Shown piece after piece: positions 3,977 through 10,488 of a DNA stretch of 10,488 bases. Position 1 is the first letter of the stretch. Each line of letters begins with the position of its first letter. The translations under genes and the position numbers were made by a program. Origin of the DNA: Chloroflexota bacterium (GTDB lineage: Bacteria; Chloroflexota; UBA6077); contig JAJZRD010000132.1 in NCBI GenBank assembly GCA_021845945.1, positions 1 to 10,488 of the forward strand, in the 5' to 3' direction. Below the pieces are notes generated by a model. It was not told the DNA's origin. It worked only from the letters and a program-made list of their open reading frames with translations, and searched no databases.

Positions 3977-6223
3977 ATGACGGAGATCTTCGAAACCGTC
4001 CTGGGTGGCAGGCGGCTGTCCATCGAAACCGGCAAGGTCGCGGGCCTTGCCGACGGCGCCGCCCTGGTTCGTTACGGCGACACCATTGTTCTCGGCGCAG
4101 CCGTTAGTTCCGATCAACCCCGTGAGGGCGTGGACTTCTTCCCCCTCACGGTGGACTACGAAGAGAAGATGTACGCCGCCGGGAAGATCCCCGGCGGTTT
4201 TATCAAGAGGGAGAGCCGGCCCAGCGAGCAGGCAATCCTTGCTGCCAGGTTGACCGATCGTCCCACTCGACCGCTCTTCCCCAAGGCGTACCGCAACGAC
4301 GTGCAGGTCATCCTCACCGTTCTATCTGCCGACCAGGAGAACGACCCTGCCATCGTTGGGACCATCGCCGCCTCCGCGGCCCTGACCATATCGGACATAC
4401 CCTTCTTCGGCCCCGTGGCGGCCGTCAAGGTGGGGTACATTAACGACGAGTTCGTGCTGAACCCCACCCTCCCGCAGCTGGCCTTCAGCAGGCTGGACCT
4501 GACCGTGTCCGGCACCGCCGACGCGGTGATGATGGTCGAGGCCGGCGCCCAGCAGCTCCCGGAGGACGTCGTCCTGGGCGCAATCCAGTTCGCCCACAGG
4601 GAGATGCAGCCGGTCATAGAGCTGCAGAAGAAGATGGCGGCCGCAATAGGGAAGCCGAAGAGGTCGTACTCCGAGGTCGTGATACCCGAGGAGACCCGAG
4701 CGGCGGTAGTGGCCTTCCTCAAGGACAGGTTAGCTGCCGCGGTTAACAACCCGGATAAGGCGGCCCGGGAAGAGGCTACGGGGCAGCTGAAGCGCGAGGC
4801 CATCGAGTCCCTGATGGAGAACCACGATCCAGTCCTGGTGGCCAAGCTGTTCGACGAGATGCATAAGGCGGAGGTCCGCACCGCTGTCCTGGAGCGGGGG
4901 ATCCGGCCGGATGGCCGCGGCCTGAAGGACATCCGTTCCCTGAGTGCGGAGGTCGGCCTCCTGCCCAGGACCCACGGCTCCGGGCTGTTCACTCGCGGGC
5001 AGACCCAGGCGCTCTCGGTGGCCACCCTGGGCTCGACCGGCGAAGAGCAGATCATCGATGGCATCGGCATCGACGTCTCGAAGCGGTACATGCACCACTA
5101 CAACTTCCCTCCCTTCTCGACGGGCGAGGTCAGGCCGCTGCGAGGTGCCTCTCGCCGCGACATCGGCCACGGCCACCTGTCGGAGCGGGCTCTGGCGGCG
5201 GTCATTCCCGATGAGACGGATTTCCCTTACACCATTAGAGTGGTGTCGGAGATCCTCTCCTCCAATGGCTCCACCTCCATGGCCAGCGTGTGCGGCAGTA
5301 CCCTCGCCCTGATGGATGCCGGCGTTCCTCTGAAGGCCCCTGTATCGGGCATCGCCATGGGGCTGGTGATCGGCCAGGATGGTAAGTTCGCCATCCTCAC
5401 CGACATCCAGGGACTCGAAGATGCCCTGGGCGACATGGACTTCAAGGTCGCCGGCACGGAGAACGGCATAACCGCGCTGCAGATGGACATCAAGGTCAAG
5501 GGGATCACCCCGGAGATCATGGGCAAGGCCCTGGCTCAGGCCCACGAGGCTCGTCAGAAGGTGCTGGAGGTCATGCTTCAGACCATCTCCGAGCATCGAA
5601 AAGAGCTGTCGCCCTATGCTCCTCGGATGCTGAAGATCCAGATAAACCCGGACAAGATCCGCGACGTGATCGGCCCCGGCGGCAAGATGATCCGCAAGAT
5701 CATCGACGAGACCAAGTGCACCATCGACATCGAGGATGATGGCAGCGTGGTCATCGGCTCCACCAGCATGGAGAACGCCGACAAGGCCATCAAGCTGATC
5801 GAGAGGCTGACCAAGGACGTCGAGGTCGGCCAGACCTACACCGGCACCGTCACCCGAATCCTCCCCTTCGGAGCCTTCGTGGAGGTGCTGCCCGGTAAGG
5901 AAGGGCTGGTCCACATCTCCGAGCTGGAGGAGCATCGAGTGGCGCGGGTCGAAGATGTAGTCAACATCGGCGACGAGGTCACAGTCGTCGTCACCGAGAT
6001 CGACCGGCAGGGTCGCATCAATCTCTCTCGACGGAAAGCTCTCCCCGGTGCTAAGCCCCGGCCGCCCGCGGCGGCGGGTGGGCCGCGGGGCGGCGGTTTC
6101 TCGGGGCGTCCCCGAGGACACGAGGGCGAGGGCCGGCCATCGGATCGGCCTGAGCGGCCGGAGAGGCGAGAGCCCCACGACGGTCCCGAAGGACTGAGGC
6201 GGCCCTTCGGCGGTAATCGCTGA
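3977..6223 (+). CDS. pnp: Polyribonucleotide nucleotidyltransferase (PNPase)
   Basis: PNPase degrades RNA 3' to 5' by phosphorolysis, releasing nucleoside diphosphates, and can add tails; it works as a trimeric ring, often with an RNA helicase or RNase E-type partner. The 748 residues show the full domain order: RNase PH 1 (about 10-145), helical linker (about 150-300), catalytic RNase PH 2 (about 310-540), KH (about 552-612, [16 protein letters not shown]) and S1 (about 617-685, [20 protein letters not shown]). Expected active-site residues are present: the Arg pair at 393-394 ([10 protein letters not shown]), S434 region (TSMASVCG), and D482 and D488 (EDALGDMDF). Residues 686-748 are a Gly/Arg/Pro-rich tail, probably disordered. 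ATG 3977 follows AGAGGAG by 5 nt. The 143 bp to dapB contain hairpins but no clear promoter. Confidence 0.98.
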   Translation: MTEIFETVLGGRRLSIETGKVAGLADGAALVRYGDTIVLGAAVSSDQPREGVDFFPLTVDYEEKMYAAGKIPGGFIKRESRPSEQAILAARLTDRPTRPLFPKAYRNDVQVILTVLSADQENDPAIVGTIAASAALTISDIPFFGPVAAVKVGYINDEFVLNPTLPQLAFSRLDLTVSGTADAVMMVEAGAQQLPEDVVLGAIQFAHREMQPVIELQKKMAAAIGKPKRSYSEVVIPEETRAAVVAFLKDRLAAAVNNPDKAAREEATGQLKREAIESLMENHDPVLVAKLFDEMHKAEVRTAVLERGIRPDGRGLKDIRSLSAEVGLLPRTHGSGLFTRGQTQALSVATLGSTGEEQIIDGIGIDVSKRYMHHYNFPPFSTGEVRPLRGASRRDIGHGHLSERALAAVIPDETDFPYTIRVVSEILSSNGSTSMASVCGSTLALMDAGVPLKAPVSGIAMGLVIGQDGKFAILTDIQGLEDALGDMDFKVAGTENGITALQMDIKVKGITPEIMGKALAQAHEARQKVLEVMLQTISEHRKELSPYAPRMLKIQINPDKIRDVIGPGGKMIRKIIDETKCTIDIEDDGSVVIGSTSMENADKAIKLIERLTKDVEVGQTYTGTVTRILPFGAFVEVLPGKEGLVHISELEEHRVARVEDVVNIGDEVTVVVTEIDRQGRINLSRRKALPGAKPRPPAAAGGPRGGGFSGRPRGHEGEGRPSDRPERPERREPHDGPEGLRRPFGGNR

Positions 6224-6255
6224 AGTCGTACAGTTTTGTACAGTGAATGCGGGTC

Positions 6256-6273
6256 GGGGCGCGCGATCGCCCC
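6256..6273. terminator. GC hairpin downstream of pnp
   Basis: GGGGCG (6256-6261) and CGCCCC (6268-6273) form a 6-bp stem with a 6-nt loop, 33 bp after the pnp stop. A smaller GTACA/TGTAC hairpin (6228-6241) precedes it. No T tract follows, so it is a weak terminator or processing candidate in the 143-bp pnp-dapB gap. Confidence 0.3.
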
Positions 6274-6366
6274 GCCCCACCTCAGGCTCGCGGGGATTCC
6301 TCTTTTCACCCAGCCCAACGACTCTCTTCGGGCTACCACATCTAGTGGCAAGGGAGGGCCGAAAGC

Positions 6367-7176
6367 ATGGCAGCAAACGCCCCCATCAAGGTTGTCGTTT
6401 CTGGAGCCCTTGGCCGAATGGGCAAGGAAGTTGTGGCAGCCGTCTGCGCCGACCGGGAACTGGACATGGCGGGAGCCGTGGACAAGAAGGCGGTGGAGGA
6501 GTATCTCTCCCTGCCGGGCGGCCTGGGACTCATCCCGATCAGCAAGGACGTTGAGCCGATGCTGCTGCGGGTGAAGCCCAACGTTATGGTGGACTTCACC
6601 AGCCCAGAATCGGTGATGGATAACATCCGGTGCGCCCTTAGCCACAGGGTGGTCCCGGTGGTGGGCACCACCGGCGTCTCCCAGCAGGAGTTGCGGGAGA
6701 TCGAGGCCCTCTGCCAGCAGCACGATACCGGCGCCATAGTGGCCCCCAACTTCGCCGTTGGCGCCAACCTGATGATCCACTTTGCCCGGATCGCGGCCAG
6801 CTTCTTCCCAGCCGCCGAGATCACCGAGCTTCACCACGAGGCCAAGGCCGACGCCCCCTCGGGTACGGCGATCAAGACGGCGGAGGAGATGGCCAAAGCC
6901 CGGGGAACGAGATTTGAAGAGGGGCAGACCAAGAAGGTCGTGCTCGAAGGAGCTCGCGGCGGCGAGATGGAAGGCATCCACATCCATAGCGTGCGGTTGC
7001 CTGGGCTGGTCGCCCACCAGGAGGTGCTGTTCGGCGGCCAGGGCCAAACCCTGTTGATCCGCCACGACTCCATCAGCCGCGAATCCTTCATGCCCGGCGT
7101 GATCATGGCGATCAAAGAAGCGCCCAAGATCCGAGGCCTCGTCTACGGACTGGATCGACTGATGGGCTTACAATGA
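6367..7176 (+). CDS. dapB: 4-hydroxy-tetrahydrodipicolinate reductase
   Basis: DapB reduces dehydrated hydroxy-tetrahydrodipicolinate with NAD(P)H to tetrahydrodipicolinate in the diaminopimelate/lysine pathway. The 269 residues are the usual size. The Rossmann dinucleotide loop is VVVSGALGRMG (9-19). VDFTSPE (75-81) and VVGTTG (98-103) line the cofactor site, and APNFAVGANL (126-135) is conserved. The substrate-binding and catalytic block ITELHHEAKADAPSGTA (152-168) has the His pair at 156-157, Lys160 and the PSGTA loop intact. The C-terminal stretch IRGLVYGLDRLMG closes the barrel. ATG 6367 follows GGGAGGG by 8 nt. The asd gene begins 10 bp after its stop, so the two are cotranscribed. The neighbours supply its substrate through Asd and DapA. 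Confidence 0.96.
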   Translation: MAANAPIKVVVSGALGRMGKEVVAAVCADRELDMAGAVDKKAVEEYLSLPGGLGLIPISKDVEPMLLRVKPNVMVDFTSPESVMDNIRCALSHRVVPVVGTTGVSQQELREIEALCQQHDTGAIVAPNFAVGANLMIHFARIAASFFPAAEITELHHEAKADAPSGTAIKTAEEMAKARGTRFEEGQTKKVVLEGARGGEMEGIHIHSVRLPGLVAHQEVLFGGQGQTLLIRHDSISRESFMPGVIMAIKEAPKIRGLVYGLDRLMGLQ

Positions 7177-7186
7177 GGTGAAAAGA

Positions 7187-8200
7187 ATGCCCGGACAGCG
7201 CGTGGCCATACTGGGCGCGACCGGCATGGTCGGTCGCGAGTTTATAGGGATCCTTCAGCAGCGAGATTTCCCCGTTTCGGAGCTGGTCCTGCTTGCTTCG
7301 GACCGATCCGCGGGCAAGACCATGGCTTTTCGATCCAGGGAGATCGTCGTTCAGGAGACCACCCCCGGCTCTTTCAGGGGCATCGACATCGTCCTGGCCT
7401 CGGCGGGAGCCGAGATCAGCCGCGAGTTCTCCCCGATCGCCGCGGCCGCGGGGGCGGTGGTGGTGGACAACAGTCGGGCCTTCCGCATGGATCCCGAGAT
7501 CCCGCTGGTGGTCCCCGAGGTGAACATCGAGGACGCCAAGGGCCACCACGGCATCATCGCCAACCCCAACTGCTCCACCATCCAGATGGTGGTGGCACTG
7601 AACCCCATCCACAAGATCAATCCCATCCGGCGGATCATCGTCGACACCTATCAAGCCGTGTCGGGGACCGGCTCGAACGCCGTCGACGAGCTGATGGACC
7701 AGAGCAGGGTCGTGTTGGAGGGGGGAGAGGCCAAGCCGAAGGTCTACCCCCAGCAGATCGCCTTCAACGTCCTCCCCCACATCGAGCCGTTCCAGGAGAA
7801 CGGCTACAGTCGGGAAGAGATGAAGATGCTCCACGAGACCCGCAAGATCATGCACGCGCCCGACATCCTGGTGTCGGCCACCACGGTCCGAGTTCCGATC
7901 TCTGTGGGCCATTCCGAGTCGATGCACGTCGAGCTGACGGAGCCGATGACTCCGGAAGAGGCGCGAGAGATCCTCTCGCGGGCACCGGGCGTCGTCGTCA
8001 TGGACGATCCGGCCAACAACGTCTACCCGACGCCCTGGTTCGCGGCCGGTCGGGACGAGACCTTCGTCGGGCGAATCCGCAAGGATATCTCTCATCCTAA
8101 CGGTCTCGCCATGTGGGTGGTGGCGGACAACATCCGGAAGGGAGCGGCCCTCAACGCCGTTCAGATCGCCGAGGCGCTGATCCAGAACAGCTGGCTGTAG
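7187..8200 (+). CDS. asd: Aspartate-semialdehyde dehydrogenase
   Basis: Asd reduces aspartyl phosphate with NADPH to aspartate semialdehyde, the branch point for lysine/diaminopimelate and for threonine and methionine. The 337-residue length is typical. The N-terminal NADP loop is VAILGATGMVGRE. The catalytic Cys129 lies in ANPNCSTIQMV. QAVSGTGSNAVDEL is the hinge helix region, MLHETRKIM belongs to the substrate side, and the C-terminal part has the family blocks GRIRKDIS and DNIRKGAALNAVQIAE. The call is for the bacterial USG-1/Asd-type enzyme rather than an N-acetyl-glutamyl-phosphate reductase, which shares the fold. The start is ATG 7187 with GAGGTG 6 nt upstream; a GTG at 7178 would sit within that ribosome site. 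dapA follows after 52 bp with no terminator or promoter visible. Confidence 0.96.
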   Translation: MPGQRVAILGATGMVGREFIGILQQRDFPVSELVLLASDRSAGKTMAFRSREIVVQETTPGSFRGIDIVLASAGAEISREFSPIAAAAGAVVVDNSRAFRMDPEIPLVVPEVNIEDAKGHHGIIANPNCSTIQMVVALNPIHKINPIRRIIVDTYQAVSGTGSNAVDELMDQSRVVLEGGEAKPKVYPQQIAFNVLPHIEPFQENGYSREEMKMLHETRKIMHAPDILVSATTVRVPISVGHSESMHVELTEPMTPEEAREILSRAPGVVVMDDPANNVYPTPWFAAGRDETFVGRIRKDISHPNGLAMWVVADNIRKGAALNAVQIAEALIQNSWL

Positions 8201-8252
8201 CTGCGAACGGAGAGTGACGGGACGAAGACTAAAGTAGAAAGGGGTACGAGAG

Positions 8253-9143
8253 ATGGCAACTTTTGGACGCGTCCTGACTGCTATGGTAACCCCTTTTGAC
8301 GACTCAGGACGGGTAGACTACCGGCAGGCCCGAAAGCTGGCTGCGGCGCTGGTCGAGAGTGGCACCGACGGCCTCGTCGTCACCGGAACCACCGGTGAGT
8401 CGCCCACCCTGAGCGCCGGGGAGAAGCTGAGGCTGTACGCTGAGGTCCGTGAGGCCGTCGGGAGCCGGGCCGCCGTCATCGCCGGCAGCTGCAACTACAA
8501 CACCGCCGAGAGCATCGAGTTGAGCCTGGAGGCCCAGAAGGCTGGGGTGGACGGCATACTGGGCACGGTTCCATACTACAACAAGCCCCCTCAGGAGGGT
8601 CTCTACCAGCACTTCCGGGCCATCGCCGAGGCCGTGCCCCTGCCGATGATCCTGTACAACGTGCCCAGCCGCACGGTCACCAACATGCTGCCCGAGACCA
8701 CGGTTCGGCTCAGCGAGATCGAGAACATCGTGGGAGTCAAAGAGGCCAGCGGCAACTTCGAGGGCATCGCGAAGATCATCCAGAACTCGCGGCCCGGGTT
8801 CCTGGTCTACAGCGGAGACGACAGCAGCACACTGCCGATCCTCTCCCTTGGGGGCTACGGCATCGTCAGCGTCGCCAGCCACCTGATCGGCAAGCAGATC
8901 CAGCGGATGATCGGCCACTTCCGAGCCGGAGAGGTAGACGCAGCCGCCAAGCTGCACCGGGAGCTGTTGCCCCTCGTGAATGCGCTGTTCGTCGTCACCA
9001 ACCCGATCCCGCTCAAGTACGCCCTGAACAAGGTCGGGTTCCGGGTGGGCAAGCCGAGACTGCCGCTGGTCGAGATCGATCCGAAGTTGGCGGCCATCGT
9101 TGATGCGGCCCTCGCCTCCGCCACCATCGACCTGCCTCTGTAA
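8253..9143 (+). CDS. dapA: 4-hydroxy-tetrahydrodipicolinate synthase
   Basis: DapA condenses pyruvate with aspartate semialdehyde, the committed step to diaminopimelate and lysine, through a Schiff base on a TIM barrel. The 296-residue protein has the family's motifs: MVTPFDDSG (11-19), VVTGTTGESPTLS (42-54, with Thr46-Thr47 of the proton relay), GTVPYYNKPPQEG (104-116), MILYNVPSRT (132-141, relay Tyr135 and Arg140), GVKEASGN (161-168, Schiff-base Lys163), SGDDSSTLPILSLGGYGIVS and VTNPIPLKYAL (248-258). The usual YNVPGRT reads YNVPSRT. This barrel family also contains N-acetylneuraminate lyases and sugar-acid aldolases, but position beside asd and dapB supports DapA. ATG 8253 follows AAAGGGG by 8 nt. 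It ends the plus-strand cluster and faces a convergent gene across a strong inverted repeat. Confidence 0.96.
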   Translation: MATFGRVLTAMVTPFDDSGRVDYRQARKLAAALVESGTDGLVVTGTTGESPTLSAGEKLRLYAEVREAVGSRAAVIAGSCNYNTAESIELSLEAQKAGVDGILGTVPYYNKPPQEGLYQHFRAIAEAVPLPMILYNVPSRTVTNMLPETTVRLSEIENIVGVKEASGNFEGIAKIIQNSRPGFLVYSGDDSSTLPILSLGGYGIVSVASHLIGKQIQRMIGHFRAGEVDAAAKLHRELLPLVNALFVVTNPIPLKYALNKVGFRVGKPRLPLVEIDPKLAAIVDAALASATIDLPL

Positions 9144-9186
9144 GAAGCGGAGACAACGTAGGGCAGGGCTCTGTAGAGAGCAGTAG

Positions 9187-9225
9187 GGGCGAAGCATTTC
9201 GCGCCTAACGCGAAATGCTTCGCCC
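9187..9225. repeat. Perfect 17-bp inverted repeat between convergent genes; bidirectional terminator or REP/MITE-like palindrome
   Basis: GGGCGAAGCATTTCGCG (9187-9203) and its exact complement (9209-9225) flank the loop CCTAA; one G-T and one A-T pair can extend the stem outward. It is the only clear structure in the 101-bp gap between dapA (stop 9143) and the deacetylase gene (stop 9245). The placement fits termination of both transcripts. The GGGGCGAAGCATTT-type arm resembles palindromes I recall as dispersed repeats in bacterial intergenic regions; copy number cannot be seen here. Confidence 0.8.
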
Positions 9226-9244
9226 TTCCGACCCCCAGGAACCC

Positions 9245-10294
9245 TTACTTCGTCTCCGGCCCCTTCACGGGGAAGGACTGCTCGATCTTCCACCGGAAGG
9301 CCGGCAGCGTGTCGGTGCCGCTGATCCTCACGCGGGGCAACTCCATGACCTTGGTCCGATCGTGTACGGCCCCGGGCTTGGTCGTGACGGCGATCACGTA
9401 CCCCGCCTTCTTAGCGGCGACCTCCACGTCCGCGTTGAAAGCCCCGCCAGGGTAGGCGAGGGCCCGCACCGCGACCTTCAGCTTCTCCTCCAGGGTCCGT
9501 TTGGATTGCACCAACTCCCTATCCCTAAGCACAGGGAGGCTCACTGCCAGATCCACGTGGGCTATGGTGTGGCCGCCGATCTCCATGCCCGCGGCCACCA
9601 TCTCTCGAAGATTGGCCCAGCTCAAGTAGTCGTTCTGTCCGGTAAACCCCGTGGCTATGAAGAAGGTTGCTTTGAGGCCGAACCGCTGCAGGAGGGGCAG
9701 CGCGTACAGATAGTTGTCCGCGTAGCCGTCGTCGAAGCTGAGGATCACGGACCGTGGAGGCAGATCCTCGCGCCCCCGCAGGTAGAGAGAGAGGTCCTCC
9801 ATAGAGACCGCGGCGATGCCCCGACTCCGAAGGTACCGCAGCTGCTGCTCGAACTCCGTGGGAGGTAGCGTCAGCTCGCTCGTGAAGCGGCTGCTGGTCT
9901 TGAAGTCGATGGGGCGCACGTGGTGGTACATCAGGATGGGCAGCAAAGCGCTCTGGCGGGGCACCGGCCCCCGATCCAGCCGCTCGGGTTTCCCCGTGGG
10001 CGTATCGGTGAGCCAGAGGCCGCGGCCGTTGGAGACGGTCCCCCCGTCCGGAAGCCTGTCGGGCCCGAGTCGGGCGGGAGCCGCCCCCTCCACCCGCACC
10101 CCCGGGCTCTGTGCGAGCAGGGTCGTTCTCTCGGGGATGGCTCTCCTTTCGGCCGCCCCGGCTGCCGCGGCGGTGCCTGCGGTGTCGATGACACCCGCAG
10201 GCGCCGGCGAGAGGTTGCTCACCACCAGCTGATGGACGGCACCCGACACCGTCAGCAGGAAAGTGAGGAACCCGATCGCCAGGACACGGTCCAA
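9245..10294 (-). CDS. NodB-domain polysaccharide deacetylase, membrane-anchored or secreted
   Basis: The protein belongs to the carbohydrate esterase 4 (NodB) family, which removes N- or O-acetyl groups from chitin-like, peptidoglycan or exopolysaccharide chains outside the cell. With the start chosen (349 residues), residues 2-22 (VLAIGFLTFLLTVSGAV) are a signal peptide or anchor and about 25-115 a low-complexity Ala/Gly/Pro linker. PILMYHHVRP (119-128) starts the catalytic domain. The metal triad is present: SFDDGY (Asp188, Asp189) and GGHTIAHVDL (His242, His246). ALAYPGG and ELPRVRI are later family motifs. The start is uncertain: TTG 10294 has GGGAG 7 nt upstream and gives a compact signal peptide, whereas an upstream TTG at 10375 has no ribosome site and lower third-position GC. 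The substrate is not determined; PgaB/IcaB-like and peptidoglycan deacetylases both fit. Confidence 0.87.
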   Translation of the reverse strand: MDRVLAIGFLTFLLTVSGAVHQLVVSNLSPAPAGVIDTAGTAAAAGAAERRAIPERTTLLAQSPGVRVEGAAPARLGPDRLPDGGTVSNGRGLWLTDTPTGKPERLDRGPVPRQSALLPILMYHHVRPIDFKTSSRFTSELTLPPTEFEQQLRYLRSRGIAAVSMEDLSLYLRGREDLPPRSVILSFDDGYADNYLYALPLLQRFGLKATFFIATGFTGQNDYLSWANLREMVAAGMEIGGHTIAHVDLAVSLPVLRDRELVQSKRTLEEKLKVAVRALAYPGGAFNADVEVAAKKAGYVIAVTTKPGAVHDRTKVMELPRVRISGTDTLPAFRWKIEQSFPVKGPETK

Positions 10295-10375
10295 GAAGAG
10301 ACTCCCATGGGAGCGTGCTACTGCTGGAAGAAAGAGGGTGGCGGGTCGATCCCCAAGGAGGGATTGCACAGCCAA

Positions 10376-10488
10376 TTCTAACTTGGCAATGTCACATTTG
10401 CGAAACCGGGCGCCGTCTGGTAAGAAGTAAAGTATGTCACAGCATCCAACCCATCACCCAACCTGTACGATCCCCAGCGGTGGGGGCT
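10376..10488 (-). other. Upstream region of the deacetylase gene with an 8-bp direct repeat
   Basis: No gene is seen in the last 113 bp. ATGTCACA occurs at 10389-10396 and 10434-10441, 45 bp apart, close to four helical turns, and could be a pair of regulator sites. A small CCCC/GGGG hairpin lies near 10472-10485. I found no convincing -35/-10 pair for the minus-strand gene. Confidence 0.3.

Noticed and set aside
6224..6366. Lysine riboswitch or promoter before dapB
   Set aside because: The 143-bp gap has only small hairpins, too short for a lysine aptamer, and no good -35/-10 pair.
4730..6376. Long open frame on the minus strand opposite pnp (548 codons), and another at 5836-7065
   Set aside because: They are antisense shadows of pnp and dapB in GC-rich DNA. 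Their translations show no known domains, while the plus-strand proteins have complete motifs.
1..10488. CRISPR array, tRNA, rRNA or insertion sequence
   Set aside because: No regularly spaced repeats, cloverleaf, rRNA segments, transposase-like proteins or terminal inverted repeats with target duplications were seen.

Overview
The window is a GC-rich bacterial chromosome segment holding ordinary housekeeping genes; no mobile element, tRNA, rRNA or CRISPR array was seen. The gene order rpsO-pnp-dapB-asd-dapA, the high GC content, the GTG starts and a cyclic-di-AMP (ydaO-type) riboswitch suggest a Gram-positive-like lineage. Chloroflexota, perhaps Dehalococcoidia-like, is my best guess, but it rests on gene order and recall rather than on a search.

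Left part, minus strand (1-2330). A thiamine-phosphate synthase gene (thiE) overlaps by one base the start of a family II inorganic pyrophosphatase with CBS/DRTGG regulatory domains, which runs off the left edge. A good sigma70-type promoter (TTGAAA-18-TATAAT) drives the pair. Next comes an uncharacterised small winged-helix protein gene whose 3' side carries two strong hairpins. Its roughly 310-nt leader starts at a near-consensus promoter (TTGACA-16-TATAGT) and contains a clear c-di-AMP riboswitch aptamer. Between aptamer and start codon lie sequences able to pair with the Shine-Dalgarno. This riboswitch-regulator unit is the most interesting part of the window.

Middle part (2330-3600). A GC-rich gap is followed by a plus-strand SRPBCC-fold protein gene. 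That gene converges on, and overlaps by 21 bp, a minus-strand GNAT acetyltransferase gene. The acetyltransferase gene and rpsO are divergent, and their promoters appear to share one -35 element.

Right part, plus strand (3600-9143). Ribosomal protein S15 (rpsO) and polynucleotide phosphorylase (pnp) are separated by a terminator-like hairpin with a T6 tract. After 143 bp come dapB, asd and dapA, which encode three consecutive steps from aspartyl phosphate toward tetrahydrodipicolinate, the precursor of lysine and meso-diaminopimelate.

Right edge (9144-10488). A perfect 17-bp inverted repeat separates dapA from a convergent minus-strand gene for a membrane-anchored or secreted NodB-type polysaccharide deacetylase. 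The last 113 bp hold only its upstream region.
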